From contig NZ_PDJL01000004.1 of assembly GCF_002563795.1 (NCBI RefSeq), positions 558,001 through 622,000 on the forward strand: 64,000 nt of DNA. The letters run 5' to 3'. The position numbers and the translations under genes were made by a program. The notes beneath the pieces were generated by a model. The model did not search any database. It had not been told where the DNA came from and was given only the letters and a program-made list of their open reading frames with translations. This document shows, in pieces, positions 1 through 10,976 of this stretch; position 1 is the first letter of the stretch; the number at the start of each line of letters is the position of its first letter. This DNA is from Vibrio sp. ES.051. Lineage in GTDB: Bacteria; Pseudomonadota; Gammaproteobacteria; Enterobacterales; Vibrionaceae.

Positions 1-876
1 GCCGAATTGCATGGTTACGGACAGTGGATTAGCGCGAGTATTGCAAGCATGTTGTTGGTGGTACTGGCAATCAAGTTTTTGCTCCATCGCCACCTATTAA
101 GAGAAGATCTTGCTCATCCGGTTGTGGGTAGCGTGGTGCCGACATTTGCGATGGGGACGATGGTGGTATCGAACTCTCTTGGCCATTTTTACCCAATGGC
201 TGGTGATGTGCTTTGGCTGATTGCAGTGGTTCTGCACGTCGTCTTTTTGGTGAGTTTTGTTTACCATCGCGCCAAAGACTTTGAATTACACCACATGGTT
301 CCGAGCTGGTTTGTGCCTCCCGTCGGTATTATCGTGGCGGATGTGTCTTTCTCTGGCAATCCGGTTTTAGTGCCAGTGGCGCAAGGTGCCTTGATGTTTG
401 GTATGGTGGCGTACGCGGTTATGTTACCGGTGATGATTTACCGTTTTATGTTTACTCACGAAGTTCCGGATGTGGCAAAACCAACCATGGCGATTATGGC
501 GGCACCGGCGAGTCTATCCTTAGCCGGATACTTGACTGTGACAGCAACCCCATCACCAGTGATTATTGCCATGTTATTCGGTATTGCGGTGTTAATGACG
601 GCTATTATCTACTTAGCGTTTTTTAAACTACTCAGACTGCCATTCAGTCCAGGCTATGCCGCGTTCACTTTCCCAATGGTGATTGGGGCTACAGCATTGT
701 TTAAAATGGCAAATTGGATGGAATTGCAAGGGTTAGCCTCGGAGTATGTACAACAAGTGCGTGATTTAGCCGGTATTGAGCTCATTATTGCAACAATTGT
801 GGTCTCTTATGTGGCATTACAATACATCAAAAACTTGTTGATTAAACCGAATTTGAAGTCGATAAAACTGACCTAG
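1..876 (+). CDS. TDT-family (TehA/SLAC1-like) membrane transporter, 5' end outside window
   Basis: The frame is open from the first base, so the gene begins upstream. About 290 residues are visible, against roughly 320-330 for TehA-type proteins, so probably only the first membrane segment is missing. The protein is almost entirely hydrophobic helices separated by short basic or acidic loops, as in the tellurite-resistance/dicarboxylate (TDT) family of the inner membrane. Family membership is judged from the overall pattern and phrases such as the glycine-rich 'SLGHFYP' region; the substrate cannot be read. It is followed directly by a strong terminator and is not in an operon with recC. Confidence 0.7.
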   Translation, partial: AELHGYGQWISASIASMLLVVLAIKFLLHRHLLREDLAHPVVGSVVPTFAMGTMVVSNSLGHFYPMAGDVLWLIAVVLHVVFLVSFVYHRAKDFELHHMVPSWFVPPVGIIVADVSFSGNPVLVPVAQGALMFGMVAYAVMLPVMIYRFMFTHEVPDVAKPTMAIMAAPASLSLAGYLTVTATPSPVIIAMLFGIAVLMTAIIYLAFFKLLRLPFSPGYAAFTFPMVIGATALFKMANWMELQGLASEYVQQVRDLAGIELIIATIVVSYVALQYIKNLLIKPNLKSIKLT

Positions 877-902
877 ACAAGCGTTAAACCAAACTTAGAA
901 AA

Positions 903-935
903 GAAGCCTCTTGAGTTAACTTAAGAGGCTTTTTC
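903..935 (+). terminator. Intrinsic terminator after the TDT transporter
   Basis: The arms AAGCCTCTT and AAGAGGCTT, separated by a short AT-rich loop, are followed by a T run. It ends transcription of the transporter. Confidence 0.85.
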
Positions 936-1212
936 TATGGGGTGGATGAGGACTATGCTGCATTTAACGTTTATCCTGAAGTTCGTCGCTGTCTTTAATA
1001 GAAGTCACCCGAATATCTCTTTGTGGGAATTGCTCTGTTCGTCCAGAATGATTGCTCGTTCTGTCTTCCGTACATTAGCGTCTGCATAATGAGGTATCAC
1101 GATGTGGGGGATATGTAACCTTTTGCTGTTTACGAACACGAGATCACTGCGGGAATAAATAGGGCTATGCTAAGCTAGCGAACAGTTTCAATCGGCACGC
1201 GGTGTTTCCATT
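936..1212. other. Intergenic region upstream of recC
   Basis: No credible ORF is present. It must hold the recC promoter, but no clear -35/-10 pair or operator stands out and there is no LexA box. Confidence 0.5.
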
Positions 1213-4200
1213 TTGTTTACTATTTACCACTCCAACCAAGTTGACGTTCTTAAATCACTTCTTGTTGAACTGATTCGACTGCGTCCATTGGAAAATCCGT
1301 TCGAAAAAGAACAAATATTGGTGCAAAGCCCAGGCATGTCCCAATGGTTAAAAATGGAGTTAGCGAAAGAGTTTGGTGTGGCAGCAAACCTCAACTTCCC
1401 ATTACCAGCCACCTTTATTTGGGAAATGTTCACGCAAGTGTTGCCTGATGTACCAACACGCAGTGCTTTCAATAAAGAGTCAATGACATGGAAGCTGATG
1501 CATCTGCTGCCGGGGCTTTTAAATCAAGAAGCATTCGCGCCGTTAGCGCAATACCTCAAAGACGACAGTGACCACTCCAAGTTGTACCAGTTGGCAGAAA
1601 AAATCGCTGATATTTTTGATGGTTACTTAGTGTACCGTCCTGAGTGGATTGCCAGTTGGGAAGCTGGGCAAACGGTTGCTGAACTGGAAGAAGACCATCC
1701 ATGGCAGCCTATTTTATGGCAAGCGTTGTATGAACACACGGAATCACTAGGTCAGTCTCCTTATCATCGTGCCAATCTTTATGAACACTTTATTGACACG
1801 TTAGAAAACTTTAACGGCCATTTCGACCATCTGCCAAAGCGATTGTTTGTGTTTGGTATCTCCTCTTTGCCGCCACGCTATATGGATGCGCTTAAAGCGA
1901 TTGGTGAGCATATCGACGTACATTTAATGTTCACCAACCCTTGTCGTTATTACTGGGGGGAAGTTCGTGATCGCAAATATCTGGCTCGTTTGGCTGCCAA
2001 ACATCGTCAACATGTTGTGTGGCAAGAGGATCATTCCGAAGTACAAGGTGAAACTGAGCAGTTAAAAGGGTCATTGGAAGAGAATGTGATTGATGAACTG
2101 CACACCGATGTAGTCGGCAACAGTCTTCTGGCTTCGATGGGGAAACTCGGACGAGATAACATGTATCTGTTATCTCAGCTGGAATCCCATGAGATTGAGG
2201 CGTTTGTAGATGTGGAGCGCGGCAGTTTGCTCCATCAATTGCAAGCCGATATTCTAAACTTGGAAGAGCACCAAGACGACCAGAAGATCGAAAATAGTCA
2301 ACATAAACAGATAGTTAGCTTGGGCGATCGGTCGCTGAGTCTGCACGCATGCCATAGCCCAATGCGTGAAGTGGAGGTGCTGCATGATCAATTGCTTGCG
2401 ATGTTTGATGCAGACCCAACCTTAAAGCCGCGCGATATCATTGTTATGGTTGCGGATATCAACGCCTACAGTCCTGCAATTCAGGCGGTCTTTGGTAACG
2501 CACCGGGTGAGCGTTTTATTCCGTATTCGATTTCAGACCGAGCCGCGGATCAAGAAAGTCCAATTCTTGCGGCATTCATGAAGTTGGTGAACATACCCAA
2601 TACACGCTGTCTGGCTTCTGAATTACTTGAGCTGCTAGAGACGCCAGCGATTTTAAAGCGTTTTGAGCTCAGTGAAGACGATTTTTTGCAAGCCAAACAG
2701 TGGGTGGAAGAGTCGGGTATTCGTTGGGGATTGGATGCCAATACCGGACGTGAATTTGAACTGCCGGAAACTCGCCAAAATACGTGGCAGTTTGGTATTC
2801 AGCGGATGTTGCTCGGTTATGCGATGCCAGATTCGGTGGGCTTATTTGAAACCGAGCAAGGCAGTTTGTCTCCCTATAATGAAGTGCAAGGTATGGGCGC
2901 AGAACTGGCTGGCAAATTGGCCCACTTTATTCAACAAATCAGTACATACCGAAGCAAGCTTTCTCAGATTCAAACCATTGATGGCTGGCGTGAGACATTG
3001 ATTTCTCTGCTGGATGACTTTTTCTCGGTTGAATTAGAAGGCGAAATGGCGCTGAAATCCATTCGGGACACGCTCAGTCAACTCAAAGAACAGTTGGTCG
3101 AGGCGGCCTTTGATGAACCGCTTTCCCCAGCGATCATCAGCCAATATCTACAAAATAAACTGTCTGGAACACGCGTTAGCCAGCGCTTTCTGGCTGGGCA
3201 AGTGAACTTTTGTACCTTGATGCCAATGCGCTCGATCCCATTTAGAACGGTTTGTTTGCTTGGAATGAATGACGGCGTGTACCCGCGTTCCATGCCGCCG
3301 GAAGGCTTTGACTTGATGACGGGAAGAACCAAACCGGGCGACCGTTCGCGCCGAGACGATGACCGTTACCTATTCCTCGAAGCAATGCTATCCGCTCAGC
3401 AAGCGCTGTATATCAGTTACGTTGGCCGTTCGATTCAAGACAACACCGAACGGGTCCCTTCGGTGTTGGTATCAGAGCTGATGGAATATTGCCATCAAAA
3501 CTACTGTTTAAGCGGTGATGCAGGTTTGCCCGTGGATGAGTCTGGCGACAATTTATTAAACGCGTTAGTGAATACCCACGCCATGGTGCCATTTAGTCCT
3601 CAAGCTTTCCAAGGGGCGGACACCAGCTATGCCAAAGAGTGGATCCCGGCGGCATTGACCCAGAACCGTCTATCTCAAGGTCAGGTTCGTCGTGATTTTA
3701 ATCGTGAATTGGATGATTACTTGCTGGGCGCTACATTTCCGTTTGAACTCGATTTAGTGGAGCTACAACGTTTTTGGCGTTTACCGGTACAGTACTTTTT
3801 CAATCGCCGTCTGAAAGTGACCTTTGAGCCACCACTGCCAGTCATGGAAGATGATGAGCCATTTGTTTTAGGTGGCCTTGAAAGCTATCAGATGCGTGAT
3901 GCACTATTAGAAGCTTTGCTCGAAACGACACTAACGCAGCCAGAGAGAAAAGCGGAGGTGCTGAAGTACTTTATGAGTCAACAGCGCGCACAAGGTAAGT
4001 TGCCTGTCGGGGCGTTTGGTGATCTCGAGTTTGAAACTAACCGAGTGCAAGCTGAGGAGTTGGTAGACAAACTGGCGTTTCTATCGGGTGCCCCTCAAGA
4101 CGATTTAGAAATCGATCTGACGTTTGATTCTTTATTTGAGAGCAATGAAGGCGAAGAGAAAAAAGTGCGCCTGACTGGCTGGCTGACTCAGTGTTATCAA

Positions 4201-4704
4201 TCCGGTTTAATTCGTTACCGAAGCGGTAAAATCCGAGCGCAAGATTACCTTGCGGCATGGATAGATCATCTCGCCATGTCGGCATCGGGTTATGCGAAGA
4301 AAACCCACATCATTGGTTACGATCGTAAAGAAGGCGCGATGCATTTAGTTTACACAGAAATTGCCGATACGCAGCATGCGAAACAATTGCTCACTGAGTT
4401 GGTGCGTTTATTTTTTGAAGGCATGACCAAGCCACTGCCTTACTTCCCAAGAACCGCGTTAGCGTGCGTGGAAGCAGGGTTTAGCCGTGGACAGTGGGTT
4501 GATGACGAAGCGAAGTCTGTGAAGAAAATGACTGATGCATTCAATGATGGTTTCATGAGTAAAGGCGAAGGCAACAACGCGTATATTTCTCGAATTTGGC
4601 CCGTTTGGAATGAAGAGTTAGCGGCGGAAGTGCGCTTATTAACAGCTTTAGTGTTGCAAGGTGCTCGCTTGGCTGCGCAAGACGCAGAAGAGGGCAAAGC
4701 GTAG
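1213..4704 (+). CDS. recC: RecBCD enzyme subunit RecC
   Basis: RecC is the 1163-residue subunit of exonuclease V that recognises Chi and separates the strands during double-strand-break repair. The N-terminus (MFTIYHSNQVDVL) and the 'QSPGMSQWLKMELA' stretch are typical of RecC, whose helicase-like folds lack working ATPase motifs. The length fits the family. The start used is TTG, the first in-frame start giving the expected N-terminus. recB follows about 300 bp downstream and recD directly after that, the usual Vibrio order recC-recB-recD-argA. No frameshift or truncation is seen. Confidence 0.97.
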   Translation: MFTIYHSNQVDVLKSLLVELIRLRPLENPFEKEQILVQSPGMSQWLKMELAKEFGVAANLNFPLPATFIWEMFTQVLPDVPTRSAFNKESMTWKLMHLLPGLLNQEAFAPLAQYLKDDSDHSKLYQLAEKIADIFDGYLVYRPEWIASWEAGQTVAELEEDHPWQPILWQALYEHTESLGQSPYHRANLYEHFIDTLENFNGHFDHLPKRLFVFGISSLPPRYMDALKAIGEHIDVHLMFTNPCRYYWGEVRDRKYLARLAAKHRQHVVWQEDHSEVQGETEQLKGSLEENVIDELHTDVVGNSLLASMGKLGRDNMYLLSQLESHEIEAFVDVERGSLLHQLQADILNLEEHQDDQKIENSQHKQIVSLGDRSLSLHACHSPMREVEVLHDQLLAMFDADPTLKPRDIIVMVADINAYSPAIQAVFGNAPGERFIPYSISDRAADQESPILAAFMKLVNIPNTRCLASELLELLETPAILKRFELSEDDFLQAKQWVEESGIRWGLDANTGREFELPETRQNTWQFGIQRMLLGYAMPDSVGLFETEQGSLSPYNEVQGMGAELAGKLAHFIQQISTYRSKLSQIQTIDGWRETLISLLDDFFSVELEGEMALKSIRDTLSQLKEQLVEAAFDEPLSPAIISQYLQNKLSGTRVSQRFLAGQVNFCTLMPMRSIPFRTVCLLGMNDGVYPRSMPPEGFDLMTGRTKPGDRSRRDDDRYLFLEAMLSAQQALYISYVGRSIQDNTERVPSVLVSELMEYCHQNYCLSGDAGLPVDESGDNLLNALVNTHAMVPFSPQAFQGADTSYAKEWIPAALTQNRLSQGQVRRDFNRELDDYLLGATFPFELDLVELQRFWRLPVQYFFNRRLKVTFEPPLPVMEDDEPFVLGGLESYQMRDALLEALLETTLTQPERKAEVLKYFMSQQRAQGKLPVGAFGDLEFETNRVQAEELVDKLAFLSGAPQDDLEIDLTFDSLFESNEGEEKKVRLTGWLTQCYQSGLIRYRSGKIRAQDYLAAWIDHLAMSASGYAKKTHIIGYDRKEGAMHLVYTEIADTQHAKQLLTELVRLFFEGMTKPLPYFPRTALACVEAGFSRGQWVDDEAKSVKKMTDAFNDGFMSKGEGNNAYISRIWPVWNEELAAEVRLLTALVLQGARLAAQDAEEGKA

Positions 4705-5003
4705 TGTGGGGTCATTGGTTAACAACAAGAGAGTGTAGGGTGGCCGCCAGAAAATCATTCTTTTTGTAGGGCGTTCGCTGTACGGCCACAAGGTCAGAGG
4801 GACCATGATACTTTTGAGTGTTGCCGCCTGAAAGGCTTGTCTCGTGTGGCGCATACTAACGGTACAAATGATGGATAACCGTGAGAAAGATCCCACAAAA
4901 CTCTAAATTTTCCAACTTGTTAAGCATATTAATAGAAGTTTAACGATAGATCACAGTTATTAGGCGAAACGCCCCAGTCGATAATCCGGAGAGATTCAGC
5001 ATT
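4705..5003. other. recC-recB intergenic gap
   Basis: About 300 bp without a supported gene. A ribosome binding site (GGAGAG) lies just before recB. I see no terminator or operator. Confidence 0.5.
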
Positions 5004-8000
5004 ATGGATCAAATGTCAGGTGCAGAGTTAATGAATACTAGGCCACCGCAATCAACGCCACTAGAACCAATGAGGTTCCCTTTGCATGGGGCGAGACTCA
5101 TAGAAGCATCGGCAGGCACAGGCAAAACGTTCACCATTGGGGGGCTATATCTGCGCCTTCTGCTTGGGCACGGCCGTATTGAAACCAAGCATCGCGTCCC
5201 GCTAACGGTCGACCAAATTCTGGTCGTAACCTTTACCGAAGCCGCCACCGCGGAGCTGCGCGACCGCATTAGGGCAAGAATCCATAATGCGCGAATTGCG
5301 TTTGCGCGTGGGCAAAGCTCGGATCCCATTATCCTTCCTTTGCTTGAAGAAGTGGAAGACCACAAACAAGCCGCTGAAATTTTGTTGCAAGCCGAGCGTC
5401 AAATGGACGAGGCGGCGGTTTACACCATTCATGGCTTCTGCCAACGGATGCTAACCCAAAATGCTTTTGAATCTGGCAGCCGATTTAATAACGAATTTGT
5501 CACAGATGAAAGTCACCTTAAAGCTCAGGTGGTGGCTGACTATTGGCGCAGGAATTTCTATCCATTACCGTTCACTTTAGCTGGCGAGATCCGTCAGTTA
5601 TGGGGCTCACCCGCAGCGTTGTTATCTGACATCAGCAATTATTTAACGGGAGCGCCTCTAAGTTTGTCAGTGCCGGCGATGCAGGGTAGTTTGGCCGAGC
5701 TGCATACCGAAAACCTGAAAAAAATTGATGAATTAAAAATGCAGTGGCGAGAAAGCCAAGATGATTTTTTAGCGCTTATATCGGGCTCTGATATCAACAA
5801 ACGCAGCTACACTAAAAAGTCTCTGCCGACTTGGTTAGAGGCGGTGAATGCGTGGGCGGCAACGGAAACTACTGGTTACGATTATCCAGACAAGCTGGAG
5901 AAATTCGCGCAAAACGTCTTGTTGGAAAAAACACCGAAAGGCAGTGCGCCGCAGCACGCGGTATTTGAAGCCATTGAAACATTTCTTGCTAACCCAACTA
6001 GCTTAAAAGCCCCATTACTTGCTCATGCGATTGAACAGTGTCGGGTGATGTTGGCAAGCGCGAAAAACCAGAAACAATGGCTCTCATTTGATGATTTGTT
6101 GACCCAGCTTTCAGCCTCTATCGATAGCGACGAAAGTGAGTTACTGGCCGAGCGAATTCGTACGTTGTATCCCGTCGCAATGATTGATGAATTCCAAGAT
6201 ACTGATCCGCTGCAATACAGTATTTTCAGCCGTATTTATCTGAACAATCCAGAATGTGGCTTATTTATGATCGGTGACCCAAAGCAGGCGATTTATGGCT
6301 TCCGTGGTGCCGATATTTTCACTTATATCAAAGCGCGTAACCAAGTCAGTGCCCACTACACACTAGGTACTAACTGGCGTTCAAGTGCGGATATGGTACA
6401 GGCGGTGAACCAAGTATTCGCCTTGCCAGATAGTCCGTTTATCTATGATTCGGACATTCCGTTCTTACCCGTTAATTACAGTCCTAATGCCGAAAAACGC
6501 ATTTGGGTCATGGGTGGTCAAAAGCAACCGGCATTGACTTACTGGTTGCAAGAGGCGGACGACAAACCACTCCCTAAAGGCGAGTATTTGACTCGAATGG
6601 CTGAGGCAACCGCAAGCCAGATCCAGACTATTTTGACTTATGCAAAAGAAGGGCAAGCGTGTCTGGTGAACGGCGAAAAGCAAAAAAGCGTCCAAGCTGG
6701 CGATATTGCGGTACTGGTTCGAACGGGGAGTGAAGGACGAATGATCAAACAAGCGCTGGCGGATCAAGCCATTGCCAGCGTGTACCTGTCCAACCGAGAC
6801 AGCGTGTTTACTAGCTCGGTGGCTCAAGATTTACAGCGCCTGCTGCAAGCGGTGCTGACTCCAGAAAATGACCGTGCGCTGCGTGCAAGCTTAGCCTCTG
6901 AGCTATTTGCCCTGGATGCAGCCAGTTTGGATGCGCTGAATAACGATGAAACCGTTTGGGAAAACGCGGTCAATGAGTTTAAAGAGTATCGCAAACTTTG
7001 GGTGCAGCGTGGTGTGCTGCCGATGCTAAGAGCGGTGATCAGCAAGCGCCATATTGCTGAACGACTGTTAGAAGAAGGTGCGAGCTCACAGGGTGAAAAT
7101 GGTGAGCGAGTACTGACTGATTTAATGCACATGGGGGAGCTGCTGCAGCAAGCCAGTAATGAACTGGACAGCGATCATGGCCTGCTGCGCTGGTTAGCTC
7201 AATCTATTAGTGATGCAGAAAGTGGCTTAGGTGGCAGTGATGACCAAATTCAACGCTTGGAGTCCGAACGTAATTTGGTGCAGATCGTAACGATTCACAA
7301 ATCAAAAGGTTTGGAATATGACTTAGTCTTCTTACCGTTTGCTTTTAGTTATCGACAAGCCAGCGAAGCGAAATATTACGATGCTGTTAATGACCGTACG
7401 GTACTGGATATCACGGGCAATGATGCATCAATGAAGCAAGCCGACAAAGAGCGTCTCGCAGAGGATTTGCGTCTGATTTACGTGGCACTAACACGGGCCG
7501 TGTATGCCTGCTTTATCGGTGCCTCACCTTTGCGGAATGGCCGATCAACCAAAGAGCCGACCGGAGTACACCACAGCGCGATTGGGTATTTGGTACAAAA
7601 CGGCCAAGAAGGTGGTATCAACGATTTGCACCAAGGTTTAGCAAAGCAACAAGACGAGCTTGATTGTGTCGTTGTGACAGAACCGCCGCAGCAACTCGAA
7701 GAGAAGTACGTAGCGCCACAAGAAGAAATACACGATCTTAGCGCGAAAGAGCTGCAAAATCCTATCGATAGAAACTGGCGTATCACCAGTTATTCTGGGT
7801 TGGTGAAGCAGGGCTCTCATCATGTTGAGCACGACGCGACCATTGAAATCACTGGTTTCGATATTGATTCTTCTGAAGAGCAGGACGAAGCGGATTTGAT
7901 GGAACCAGAGCGTTCTATTTTTAATTTCCCGCGTGGTGCTCGTCCGGGGACGTTTCTGCATAGTTTGTTTGAAGAGGTTGAGTTTACCCAACTTGCGACG

Positions 8001-8672
8001 ACCGAAGAGAATACCCAGATTATCCTCAGATTGATGGAAAGTGAGCAGCTGGATGAAGAGTGGTTACCAATTTTACAGCAGTTGATTGATAGCGTACTTG
8101 CCACGCCGTTGGATGGTAAGTCTTTGCTACTCAATCAAAAGATACCATCACAACGACTGGTGGAAATGGAGTTTTTGCTCCCAATCGAAGTGTTGTCTGC
8201 CCCCGCGCTAAACCGCGTTATTCAACGGCATGATCCGTTGTCTGCTAAAGCTGGGGATTTAGGCTTTCAAACGGTGCAAGGGATGCTGAAAGGTTTTATT
8301 GACTTGGTATTTGAACATCAAGGTAAGTACTATGTTCTGGATTGGAAGTCGAATCATCTTGGCGATGAGGTGGCGCATTACCACGGTGAGGCGCTTAAAT
8401 CGGCGATGGCGGATCACCGCTACGATTTACAATACCAGATCTACGCCTTAGCACTGCACCGCTTCTTACGTAGCCGACTGGCCAATTATCAATATGAGCA
8501 ACACTTTGGTGGCGTGTATTACTTGTTCTTACGCGGTATGGATGGGCAAAGCGATCACGGTATTTTTGCCGCTAAACCAACCCTCGCGTTTTTACAAGAA
8601 ATGGACCGTTTGATTGATGGTCAAACGCTAGAAACGCGCTCGACGCAAGCTGGGCAGATGGAGCTACTGTAG
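5004..8672 (+). CDS. recB: RecBCD enzyme subunit RecB (helicase-nuclease)
   Basis: RecB (1222 aa) is the 3'-5' helicase and the only nuclease of RecBCD. The Walker A motif EASAGTGKT lies at about residues 34-42, followed by UvrD-type SF1A motifs (IDEFQDTDP, GDPKQAIYGFRGAD, VTIHKSKGLEYD, IYVALTRA). The C-terminal RecB-family nuclease motif VLDWKSN has its metal-binding Asp near 1113 and catalytic Lys near 1115. GGAGAG about 10 bases before ATG 5004 supports this start; a second in-frame ATG nine codons later is possible. The recD start codon lies two bases after the recB stop, so the two are translationally linked. Confidence 0.97.
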   Translation: MDQMSGAELMNTRPPQSTPLEPMRFPLHGARLIEASAGTGKTFTIGGLYLRLLLGHGRIETKHRVPLTVDQILVVTFTEAATAELRDRIRARIHNARIAFARGQSSDPIILPLLEEVEDHKQAAEILLQAERQMDEAAVYTIHGFCQRMLTQNAFESGSRFNNEFVTDESHLKAQVVADYWRRNFYPLPFTLAGEIRQLWGSPAALLSDISNYLTGAPLSLSVPAMQGSLAELHTENLKKIDELKMQWRESQDDFLALISGSDINKRSYTKKSLPTWLEAVNAWAATETTGYDYPDKLEKFAQNVLLEKTPKGSAPQHAVFEAIETFLANPTSLKAPLLAHAIEQCRVMLASAKNQKQWLSFDDLLTQLSASIDSDESELLAERIRTLYPVAMIDEFQDTDPLQYSIFSRIYLNNPECGLFMIGDPKQAIYGFRGADIFTYIKARNQVSAHYTLGTNWRSSADMVQAVNQVFALPDSPFIYDSDIPFLPVNYSPNAEKRIWVMGGQKQPALTYWLQEADDKPLPKGEYLTRMAEATASQIQTILTYAKEGQACLVNGEKQKSVQAGDIAVLVRTGSEGRMIKQALADQAIASVYLSNRDSVFTSSVAQDLQRLLQAVLTPENDRALRASLASELFALDAASLDALNNDETVWENAVNEFKEYRKLWVQRGVLPMLRAVISKRHIAERLLEEGASSQGENGERVLTDLMHMGELLQQASNELDSDHGLLRWLAQSISDAESGLGGSDDQIQRLESERNLVQIVTIHKSKGLEYDLVFLPFAFSYRQASEAKYYDAVNDRTVLDITGNDASMKQADKERLAEDLRLIYVALTRAVYACFIGASPLRNGRSTKEPTGVHHSAIGYLVQNGQEGGINDLHQGLAKQQDELDCVVVTEPPQQLEEKYVAPQEEIHDLSAKELQNPIDRNWRITSYSGLVKQGSHHVEHDATIEITGFDIDSSEEQDEADLMEPERSIFNFPRGARPGTFLHSLFEEVEFTQLATTEENTQIILRLMESEQLDEEWLPILQQLIDSVLATPLDGKSLLLNQKIPSQRLVEMEFLLPIEVLSAPALNRVIQRHDPLSAKAGDLGFQTVQGMLKGFIDLVFEHQGKYYVLDWKSNHLGDEVAHYHGEALKSAMADHRYDLQYQIYALALHRFLRSRLANYQYEQHFGGVYYLFLRGMDGQSDHGIFAAKPTLAFLQEMDRLIDGQTLETRSTQAGQMELL

Positions 8673-8674
8673 TA

Positions 8675-10816
8675 ATGACAAATCATAATCTTCAATCTGA
8701 CCAAGACAGTCTGATGACGATATTAGAGCGTTTAGCACACAAAGGAGCGATTCGTCAGCTCGATTATCAATTCGCACGTTTTATTTATGCTCAGTGCAAG
8801 CAGCAAGCTGAGGGTCAGGCACTGGCATTTATCGCGGGTGTTGTCAGTAGCGAGCTTGGCAAAGGTCATATCTGTTTGGCTCTGTTTGATGCGCAAGGTC
8901 AGCCTACCGACGTTGCCAGTAAGTTGGGGTTGTTCGGTGAATCCGCATTAGCGCTCAACACTCAGCTGCAAAGTGTTGACTGGATTCAACTCTTACAAAA
9001 CGCCACCTTGGTCGGCGCGCAAGGTGAGGCCTTACCATTAATGTTTGATGGTCAACGTTTATACTTGCATCGCTATTGGCACTATGAAGTGACATTAGCG
9101 GAGAAGCTCAATCAATTGGGCGCGGCGGTGAATTTGCAGCCGCAAGAGTTTGCGCGTTTGTCTGAATTGCTTAACCATTTGTTTGCGCGTCAATATCATT
9201 TTCTTTTTAACGCAATCGCCAAAGCGAATGAAGTCGGGAACAGCAACCAAGTCTTGCGTCAGCAACTGGTGTGTGACCATCTTGATGTGGTCGCAAGCGA
9301 TGCGTTGGACTGGTCAGCGATTGACACTGTTTTACGTCAGGCTAACAAGGTTCAGGAACTACAATCACTGGATAAACTTGTGCCACTTTCTGCTTGTGTA
9401 AACTGGCAAAAAGTCGCGGCGGCGGTCGCGCTAACCCGTCGGTTTGCTGTGATTTCTGGTGGACCGGGAACGGGAAAAACGACCACGGTAACCAAATTGC
9501 TTGCCGCTTTGATTGAACAGGCGACGCAAGAGAAAAATCTCACCATCAAATTGGTGGCCCCGACGGGGAAAGCGGCGGCGCGATTAACCGAGTCGATAGG
9601 CAAAGCGGTGCAAGAGCTACCGGTTTCGCCGGATTTAAAAGCAAACATTCCGACCGAATCGAGCACATTACATCGCTTATTGGGCGCGATACCGAATAGT
9701 GCTGAGTTTCGTCATAACAAACACAACCCACTGCATTTGGATATCTTAGTGATTGATGAAGCTTCAATGGTCGACTTGCCCATGATATACAAAGTGGTGG
9801 ATGCCTTGCCTAAACATGCACGTCTGATCCTCCTTGGCGATAAAGATCAGCTTGCCTCGGTTGAAGCCGGAGCCGTTTTAGGGGATATCTGTTCTTTTTA
9901 TGCTTTGGGTTACGGCAAAGAGCAAGCTTCGGCTGTGGCGAGGCTGACCGGTTTTGACACCTTAGCGCACAGTACGAACAGTACTTCCAGCATCGCAGAT
10001 AGCTTGTGTATGCTGCAAAAGAGCTACCGATTCGATGCTCGCTCGGGGGTTGGCCAGCTGGCAAAAGCCGTTAACTCTGGATCCGCTGCTCATCTTGATA
10101 GTGTCTGGGCGCGTGATTTTTCAGATATTGAGCACTTTGTCCTGAGTAGCCAACACTATAACCAAATGATTCAGACGTTAGTACAGGAGTACGGTCGCTA
10201 TCTCAAGCGCCTTGGGCTGCACGAACTTGACCCAAACACAGGAGAGCCCGAGTCTTTAAGCCGAAAAGCGAAAGCGGTGTTAGACACATTTAACCAATGC
10301 CGATTGCTGTGTGCGATCCGTGAAGGCGATTTTGGTGTGGCGGGGTTAAACCAGCGTATTGAGAAAGCACTCTCAGCGCGCAAGTTGATTCAGGTGCAAG
10401 ATGAGCTTTGGTATCACGGCAGGCCCGTCATGGTGATGCGCAATGATCATGGTTTGGGGTTGTATAACGGTGATATTGGTATTTGCATGCGTGACGACAG
10501 TGAAGAAGAGCCACGCTTAAAAGTCTTTTTCGAGTTACCAGACGGTAGTGTGAAATCGATATTGCCAAGCCGAGTGCCAGAGCATGAAACGGCTTATACG
10601 ATGACGATTCATAAATCACAAGGCAGTGAGTTTGACTACACTTTGATGATTCTGCCACCAGACTTTAGCCCGATATTAACTCGTGAACTAATATACACGG
10701 GGATCACCCGAGCGAAGAAACGCTTAGCCCTCTACGCTGAATTGAATGTGTTGAAGCGAGGGATTAAGGTCCAAACAACGCGTGCTAGTGGTCTGGTGCA
10801 GCGACTCGCGAACTAA
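8675..10816 (+). CDS. recD: RecBCD enzyme subunit RecD (5'-3' helicase)
   Basis: RecD (713 aa) is the fast 5'-3' SF1B helicase of RecBCD. The N-terminal domain contacts RecC/RecB. Walker A ([10 protein letters not shown]) is at about residues 262-271, Walker B is in LVIDEASMVDLPM, and the late motif YTMTIHKSQGSEFD and the final VYTGITRAKK-like motif (here IYTGITRAKKRL) are present. It starts two bases after recB, so it depends on recB translation. A strong terminator follows. No lesions are visible, in contrast to the RecD-like pseudogene near 48-50 kb. Confidence 0.97.
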   Translation: MTNHNLQSDQDSLMTILERLAHKGAIRQLDYQFARFIYAQCKQQAEGQALAFIAGVVSSELGKGHICLALFDAQGQPTDVASKLGLFGESALALNTQLQSVDWIQLLQNATLVGAQGEALPLMFDGQRLYLHRYWHYEVTLAEKLNQLGAAVNLQPQEFARLSELLNHLFARQYHFLFNAIAKANEVGNSNQVLRQQLVCDHLDVVASDALDWSAIDTVLRQANKVQELQSLDKLVPLSACVNWQKVAAAVALTRRFAVISGGPGTGKTTTVTKLLAALIEQATQEKNLTIKLVAPTGKAAARLTESIGKAVQELPVSPDLKANIPTESSTLHRLLGAIPNSAEFRHNKHNPLHLDILVIDEASMVDLPMIYKVVDALPKHARLILLGDKDQLASVEAGAVLGDICSFYALGYGKEQASAVARLTGFDTLAHSTNSTSSIADSLCMLQKSYRFDARSGVGQLAKAVNSGSAAHLDSVWARDFSDIEHFVLSSQHYNQMIQTLVQEYGRYLKRLGLHELDPNTGEPESLSRKAKAVLDTFNQCRLLCAIREGDFGVAGLNQRIEKALSARKLIQVQDELWYHGRPVMVMRNDHGLGLYNGDIGICMRDDSEEEPRLKVFFELPDGSVKSILPSRVPEHETAYTMTIHKSQGSEFDYTLMILPPDFSPILTRELIYTGITRAKKRLALYAELNVLKRGIKVQTTRASGLVQRLAN

Positions 10817-10823
10817 AAACGAA

Positions 10824-10853
10824 AAGACCGAGCGATAGGCTCGGTCTTTTTTT
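10824..10853 (+). terminator. Terminator of recBCD
   Basis: The stem AAGACCGAGC/GCTCGGTCTT, with a GATAG-type loop, is followed by seven or more T. It ends the recC-recB-recD transcripts. Confidence 0.9.
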
Positions 10854-10976
10854 GTGCCAATGATAGTCACAAGTCAATGATCAGGATAAACGGAGGGAAA
10901 GTACGGAATAACTAGGCGTTTTTTTCGATAAGTGGTTATTCTAAAATCAAAAATTGTAACACCGTTATCGAGTATT